Assembly (NCBI GenBank): GCA_009823395.1
Contig: CM020501.1
Span: 3,506,861-3,570,860 of the forward strand
Source of the DNA: Thamnaconus septentrionalis
Lineage: Eukaryota; Chordata; Actinopteri; Tetraodontiformes; Monacanthidae
Reading direction: 5' to 3'
Length of the DNA: 64,000 bases
Part shown: piece after piece, positions 63,601-64,000 of the stretch
Layout: the number at the start of each line of letters is the position of its first letter
How positions within the stretch are numbered: position 1 is the first letter of the stretch
Position numbers and translations under genes: made by a program
Notes under the pieces: model-generated
What the model saw: only the letters and a program-made list of their open reading frames with translations
Databases searched by the model: none
Told to the model about the DNA's origin: nothing

Positions 63601-63946
63601 CACTAACAAACAAAACCAAGAGGTCAAACCTGGCGACGCTCTGGGCTCTGCAGATGACAGTCCCGCCGAGTCCACCGCGACCACTGATGTGAGCAGGTGG
63701 GAGTGGCAGGAGGCCAAATCGGTGGGAGGTGCCACCGGAGCCAAAAGGGAAGCGAGCTTCTGTGACTTTGGCCCGGGGGGCAAGGTCATCAAGATGGACG
63801 CCGCCTGGCCCAAGAACTTAGGCAACGTCAGGGTTCACATCCGAGACCTGGGGATGAACCTGGACCCGGCTCTCCTCCGCCGAGACGCCAACAAGGACTC
63901 CGGCCGGAACGCTGGAAAGGGTCCCCGAGTGAAAGCCCGCTCCTGA
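33727..63946 (+). CDS. bcor: BCL6 corepressor BCOR (whole gene model)
   Basis: Twelve pieces: 33727-33729, 34669-38356, 40967-41279, 44073-44564, 46198-46368, 51642-51985, 55641-55790, 59280-59446, 59599-59744, 60939-61016, 61179-61368, 62579-63946. Splice phases agree throughout once three single missing bases are allowed for, giving about 2,370 residues (human about 1,750). Landmarks shared with human [91 protein letters not shown] (about residues 1509-1518), GKRPCKTKH, ankyrin repeats (about 1700-1830) and PUFD (about 1892-2000). BCOR scaffolds the PRC1.1 Polycomb complex through PCGF1 and in mammals is recruited by BCL6. BCORL1 was considered; the N-terminal blocks and the region after the ankyrins fit BCOR better. 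Oddities are a 370-residue C-terminal extension, a Cys-rich segment and a weak BCL6-binding site. Confidence 0.92.
33730..34668 (+). other. bcor: bcor intron before the large exon
   Basis: A GT-AG intron of 939 bases, partly CT-rich at 34.1-34.25 kb. Nothing coding. Confidence 0.7.
34669..38356 (+). CDS. bcor: bcor large exon, with two single-base frameshifts
   Basis: Acceptor ATATTGCAG precedes 34669; donor CTCCAG|GTAAGA follows 38356. Three overlapping open frames (to 35879, about 35800-37401, and about 37358-38356) encode successive parts of one BCOR segment. The exon is 3,688 bases. Adding two bases makes it 3,690, a multiple of three, as the phase-0 junctions at both ends require. The first break lies by a GCAGAAAAGG A-run (about 35795), the second between 37355 and 37399. 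The third part carries a cysteine-rich region not recalled from mammalian BCOR, and ends in the highly conserved block [20 protein letters not shown] to SREQRALQ. Confidence 0.93.
37469..37942 (+). other. bcor: cysteine-rich repeat region within bcor
   Basis: Four copies of a seven-residue motif CxxΦ(N/D)P(R/K) are in frame: CQSLNPR (37469), CTGFDPR (37541), CGIINPK (37769) and CSCLNPR (37823). The last runs into a dense segment with nine cysteines in 40 residues (37823-37942). It includes CPDC and CNNC separated by 15 residues, a CX2C-X15-CX2C spacing typical of zinc-binding modules. Function is unknown. Confidence 0.75.
38357..40966 (+). other. bcor: bcor intron after the large exon
   Basis: A GT-AG intron of 2,610 bases with poly-C, poly-T and poly-A runs. 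Open frames here (for example 202 codons on the minus strand at 40268-40876) show no family resemblance. Confidence 0.85.
40967..41279 (+). CDS. bcor: bcor exon with RFSELELKE block and acidic repeat
   Basis: Acceptor TTTCTCTCAG precedes 40967. The frame opens [17 protein letters not shown], matching RAMMRFSELEMKE of human BCOR. It then becomes Glu/Lys/Gly-rich low-complexity sequence (about 41003-41220), followed by [10 protein letters not shown], which aligns with DWERLKGNQ. It ends one base into a codon before GTAAGA (phase 1). Confidence 0.88.
41312..41522. repeat. interrupted (CA)n array with CACACAGGCG units
   Basis: CA dinucleotides alternating with a roughly ten-base CACACAGGCG unit, ending in a pure (CA)n run at 41500-41522. 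A second (CA)n array with CG breaks lies at about 41676-41711. Confidence 0.9.
43105..44030. repeat. three diverged tandem copies of a ~310-base unit
   Basis: The phrase GTTGCTTATATTTACTTTTTAC recurs at about 43109 (variant), 43410 and 43734. Each copy also has CCACCTAGTGGTCTGACTG or a variant and CTCTGCATACTGCAGCAG or a variant. The period is about 300-325 bases. The array ends just before the acceptor of the exon at 44073. Confidence 0.9.
44073..44564 (+). CDS. bcor: bcor exon with polyglutamine tract
   Basis: Acceptor TTTCTCAG precedes 44073; donor GACG|GTAAGA follows 44564. Phase 1 at both ends agrees with its neighbours. It encodes [20 protein letters not shown], a charged stretch, a polyglutamine tract (44288-44341, four Gln, Leu, thirteen Gln), then [17 protein letters not shown] and a basic end. 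I do not recall a matching exon in mammalian BCOR, although position and phase fit the gene. Confidence 0.85.
44288..44341 (+). repeat. bcor: coding CAG/CAA repeat in bcor
   Basis: Eighteen codons, QQQQL followed by 13 Gln, mainly CAA. Likely length-polymorphic. Confidence 0.95.
44955..45993. mobile_element. outer hAT-like MITE
   Basis: Inverted ends TAGGGCTGGGCAAGTTAACG (left) and TTGCCCAGCCCTA (right). An 8-base TATTAATA occurs at both flanks (44947-44954 and about 45992-45999), consistent with a hAT-type 8-base duplication. There is no transposase gene. It is interrupted by a second element. Confidence 0.8.
45068..45768. mobile_element. inner hAT-like MITE nested in the outer one
   Basis: Inverted ends TAGGGATGGGCGATAT and ATATCGCCCATCCCTA. 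The flanking octamers GCCGTGTG (45060-45067) and GCCGTGAG (45769-45776) match at seven of eight bases. The 701-base element has open frames of about 100 codons without recognisable similarity. Confidence 0.88.
46198..46368 (+). CDS. bcor: bcor exon with AF9/ENL-binding motif
   Basis: Acceptor CCCACAG precedes 46198; donor CGAG|GTAAAA follows 46368. It encodes [20 protein letters not shown]; the core [10 protein letters not shown] matches LKVCIELTGL of human BCOR, the short segment bound by the AHD domain of AF9/MLLT3. The rest is Pro/Gly-rich and diverged. Confidence 0.93.
48160..48970. repeat. cluster of (CA)n, (GT)n and (TC)n arrays
   Basis: (CA)n at about 48168-48208 and 48406-48427, (GT)n at about 48490-48564 and 48930-48966, and (TC)n at about 48806-48838. 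Confidence 0.92.
49624..49746 (+). repeat. dispersed repeat alpha, copy 1
   Basis: A 123-base block from GATAAAAATG to GCAACCACTGAA, matching a second copy at 50344-50466 exactly 720 bases downstream without net length change, about 80% identical by eye. Confidence 0.88.
49835..50343 (+). repeat. dispersed repeat beta, copy 1
   Basis: A block of about 500 bases including TTTATAGCTAGCAGAGC, GGGAAGAAAAACCCTACGTT and CTTTTCGAAGTTCTCAA. The second copy is at about 54217-54701, same orientation. Confidence 0.9.
50344..50466 (+). repeat. dispersed repeat alpha, copy 2
   Basis: Second copy of the block at 49624-49746. A piggyBac-type element starts 14 bases after its end. Confidence 0.88.
50481..51403 (+). 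mobile_element. piggyBac-type MITE (923 bases)
   Basis: TTAA at 50477-50480 and 51404-51407 flanks inverted ends CCCTTTAGGCGCCA and TGGCGCTTAAAGGG (13 of 14 bases match). TTAA targets and CCCTTT ends are the piggyBac signature. The body has a short acidic frame from 50788 ([16 protein letters not shown], then stop), resembling the acidic N-terminus common in piggyBac transposases. No DDD catalytic core is present, so the copy is non-autonomous. Confidence 0.88.
51642..51985 (+). CDS. bcor: bcor exon with GKRPCKTKH block
   Basis: Acceptor TTCCATCAG precedes 51642; donor AACGGGAAG|GTAGGA follows 51985. Phase 1 in, phase 0 out. It encodes [20 protein letters not shown] and continues to [19 protein letters not shown] and EEKNGK, matching SEKPSGKRLCKTKH and NADGK of human BCOR. 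The human segment that follows (VTVRRFRKRPEP) is not visible downstream. Confidence 0.92.
51993..52352. repeat. four tandem ~88-base units next to a splice donor
   Basis: Units start at about 51993, 52083, 52171 and 52258 with TGCTGAGTT(C/A)TTT or a variant. Each contains GTTGCTGTTTTTCC and ends in a CTTTTTGTTTTT run. The array begins eight bases after the donor of the exon at 51642-51985. Confidence 0.9.
53150..53960. repeat. dense (GT)n then (CA)n arrays
   Basis: GT-rich tracts at 53150-53225 and 53346-53450 are followed by CA-rich tracts at 53503-53760, a long pure (CA)n at about 53777-53838 and another at about 53914-53957. Opposite-phase tracts on one strand can fold back. Confidence 0.92.
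54217..54701 (+). repeat. dispersed repeat beta, copy 2
   Basis: Direct-orientation copy of the block at 49835-50343, roughly 80% identical by eye. Together the two copies flank the exon at 51642-51985. Confidence 0.9.
55049..55515. repeat. (GA)n, (CA)n and (GT)n arrays upstream of a bcor exon
   Basis: (GA)n at about 55051-55096, (CA)n at about 55238-55263, a long (GT)n at about 55319-55398 and (GT)n at about 55468-55510. Confidence 0.93.
55641..55790 (+). CDS. bcor: bcor exon leading into the ankyrin repeats
   Basis: Acceptor CGCACGCAG precedes 55641; donor TACGAG|GTGGGT follows 55790. It has 50 codons, phase 0 at both ends. A Ser/Pro-rich start is followed by [20 protein letters not shown], nearly identical to human BCOR and BCORL1. 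Confidence 0.95.
55791..59279 (+). other. bcor: 3.5-kb bcor intron
   Basis: A GT-AG intron. Poly-C and CA-rich runs lie at 56.2-57.1 kb, and a GC-rich, CpG-rich stretch at about 57.9-58.6 kb with no recognisable open frame or family. Nothing coding is supported. Confidence 0.8.
59280..59446 (+). CDS. bcor: bcor exon, ankyrin repeats 1-2
   Basis: Acceptor CATCCAG precedes 59280; donor ACCAG|GTGGGA follows 59446. It encodes [20 protein letters not shown] through [20 protein letters not shown] to NCSAQDGT, almost residue for residue human BCOR. Confidence 0.97.
59599..59744 (+). CDS. bcor: bcor exon, ankyrin repeat 3
   Basis: A 152-base intron precedes it. It encodes [20 protein letters not shown], then [12 protein letters not shown], ending METFLEG across the junction. 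Donor GAAG|GTAGGG. Confidence 0.97.
59745..60938 (+). other. bcor: bcor intron after the ankyrin exons
   Basis: A GT-AG intron of 1,194 bases with a GT/GC run at about 60499-60530 and a (CT)n run at about 60591-60620. No gene seen. Confidence 0.85.
60939..61016 (+). CDS. bcor: bcor exon DYLSDLQGR
   Basis: A short exon encoding [20 protein letters not shown] and GSSVC, matching YLNDLQGR and WDFYGSSVC of human BCOR. Acceptor CCCGGCAG, donor TGTG|GTGAGT. Confidence 0.95.
61179..61368 (+). CDS. bcor: bcor exon, acidic linker and start of PUFD
   Basis: Acceptor TATTTCCAG precedes 61179; donor CACAAGG|GTGAGT follows 61368. It encodes [18 protein letters not shown], a run of Glu/Asp, then [20 protein letters not shown]. 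The last part is the first strand region of the PCGF1-binding PUFD. Confidence 0.95.
61369..62578 (+). other. bcor: bcor intron inside the PUFD
   Basis: A GT-AG intron of 1,210 bases with tRNA-like sequence (listed) and otherwise AT-rich sequence. Confidence 0.85.
61750..61870. repeat. tRNA-like sequence, possible SINE head or tRNA-derived relic
   Basis: On the minus strand an A-box-like TGCAGCTCAGCGG (about 61795-61808) is followed by a B-box GGTTCGAATCT (about 61758-61768). On the plus strand GGTTTCGATTCC (about 61857-61868) is a second B-box-like motif. No complete cloverleaf was drawn and no target-site duplication was found. Confidence 0.35.
62579..63946 (+). CDS. bcor: bcor last exon: rest of PUFD plus 370-codon extension, one frameshift
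   Basis: Acceptor CAATACAG precedes 62579. With the incoming phase the exon reads GPRNW, as in human BCOR (PRNWLLLSDVL). The conserved continuation [20 protein letters not shown] is in another frame; one missing base in the TGGC at about 62588-62592 explains it. The frame then runs through [13 protein letters not shown] and [20 protein letters not shown], where human BCOR and BCORL1 end within about 15 residues. Here it stays open for about 370 more codons to TGA at 63944-63946. The extension is Gly/Ala/Lys/Asp-rich with recurring Trp motifs (WEQLG, WQRQLG, WNKWD, WEWQE) and ends near [20 protein letters not shown] and a basic tail. Confidence 0.9.
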   Translation, partial: SQELALLADVLGRLRMTSRSFRRLFPQLNIQSIPEDEFYRQASLSQLLTGPDEQELASFRPDIRDPLELVEATPELAGMLGSSLEFVDTRWDSFEVSPPATPSPAAESLASRPAKRLVLRPSQLFTSLLQKHHQGATEVGAALDGPLQNKGANYGQLRGFKNLEYSMASAKVGGKPDAYMWEQLGCINASPLIPAKPDVKLNASMGEPHRQPSKAFTAYTTGPKSDSGLWQRQLGITSVAGNPACCDAKNVANVSEQQNKTGDLPKMASSDSKVVSVIVLDDTQQGGKGTSDATDKSSQAVGGGLKELQPLWNKWDANADAAMQDKDCPDLATSGGAGEANTNKQNQEVKPGDALGSADDSPAESTATTDVSRWEWQEAKSVGGATGAKREASFCDFGPGGKVIKMDAAWPKNLGNVRVHIRDLGMNLDPALLRRDANKDSGRNAGKGPRVKARS

Positions 63947-64000
63947 TTGGGCAGGCGTTATCGCGGAAACAGGTGCCATCTTGACCTGAAAAGACAAAAA
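63947..64000 (+). other. bcor: start of bcor 3' UTR
   Basis: Fifty-four bases after the stop; no poly(A) signal within the window. Confidence 0.7.

Noticed and set aside
34669..63946. bcorl1 instead of bcor
   Set aside because: The ankyrin and KRIANS blocks fit both paralogues. The N-terminal blocks ([34 protein letters not shown]) and the YGSSVC and [17 protein letters not shown] segments fit BCOR and not BCORL1.

Overview
The window is vertebrate nuclear DNA, almost certainly from a teleost fish. It has widely spaced GT-AG exons, long introns full of (CA)n, (GT)n, (TA)n and (CT)n arrays, a tRNA-derived SINE, fish-type Tc1/mariner remnants, hAT-like MITEs and a piggyBac-type MITE. Two protein-coding genes, both on the + strand, explain all the convincing coding sequence. 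The species cannot be named from the sequence.

Gene 1 is sh3bp4 (SH3-domain binding protein 4). A CpG-rich block at about 3.28-3.84 kb, with a full palindromic CRE, is the likely promoter and non-coding first exon. Four coding exons follow (9449-9575, 10220-12564, 22566-22754, 23031-23255). They join in phase to 961 codons, against 963 residues that I recall for the human protein. A 10-kb intron separates the large exon from the two C-terminal exons and holds two decayed Tc1/mariner insertions and two long (TA)n arrays. Poly(A) signals lie at 24.34 and 24.82 kb.

Gene 2 is bcor (BCL6 corepressor, a subunit of the PRC1.1 Polycomb complex). A CpG-rich block at about 28.15-29.15 kb ending in a consensus splice donor is the likely promoter and first exon. 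A short exon (33650-33729) supplies only the start ATG as its last codon. It is followed by a 3.7-kb exon (34669-38356) and ten further exons up to a stop at 63946. Recognisable parts are the conserved N-terminal blocks, the AF9/ENL-binding motif, the ankyrin repeats and the PCGF1-binding PUFD. The model gives about 2,370 residues, well over the roughly 1,750 of human BCOR. Three single-base frameshifts interrupt it (near 35.8, 37.37 and 62.59 kb). Each is corrected by one missing base, so assembly errors are the first explanation, but a decaying gene copy is not excluded.

The most unusual points all lie in bcor: an open C-terminal extension of about 370 codons beyond the PUFD; a cysteine-rich segment with four copies of a CxxΦ(N/D)P(R/K) motif and a CX2C-X15-CX2C pattern; the apparent loss of the BCL6-contact motif; a dimeric GC-box-rich minisatellite in intron 1; and direct repeats flanking one exon. 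Between the genes (about 24.85-28.15 kb) I see only simple repeats and unremarkable sequence.
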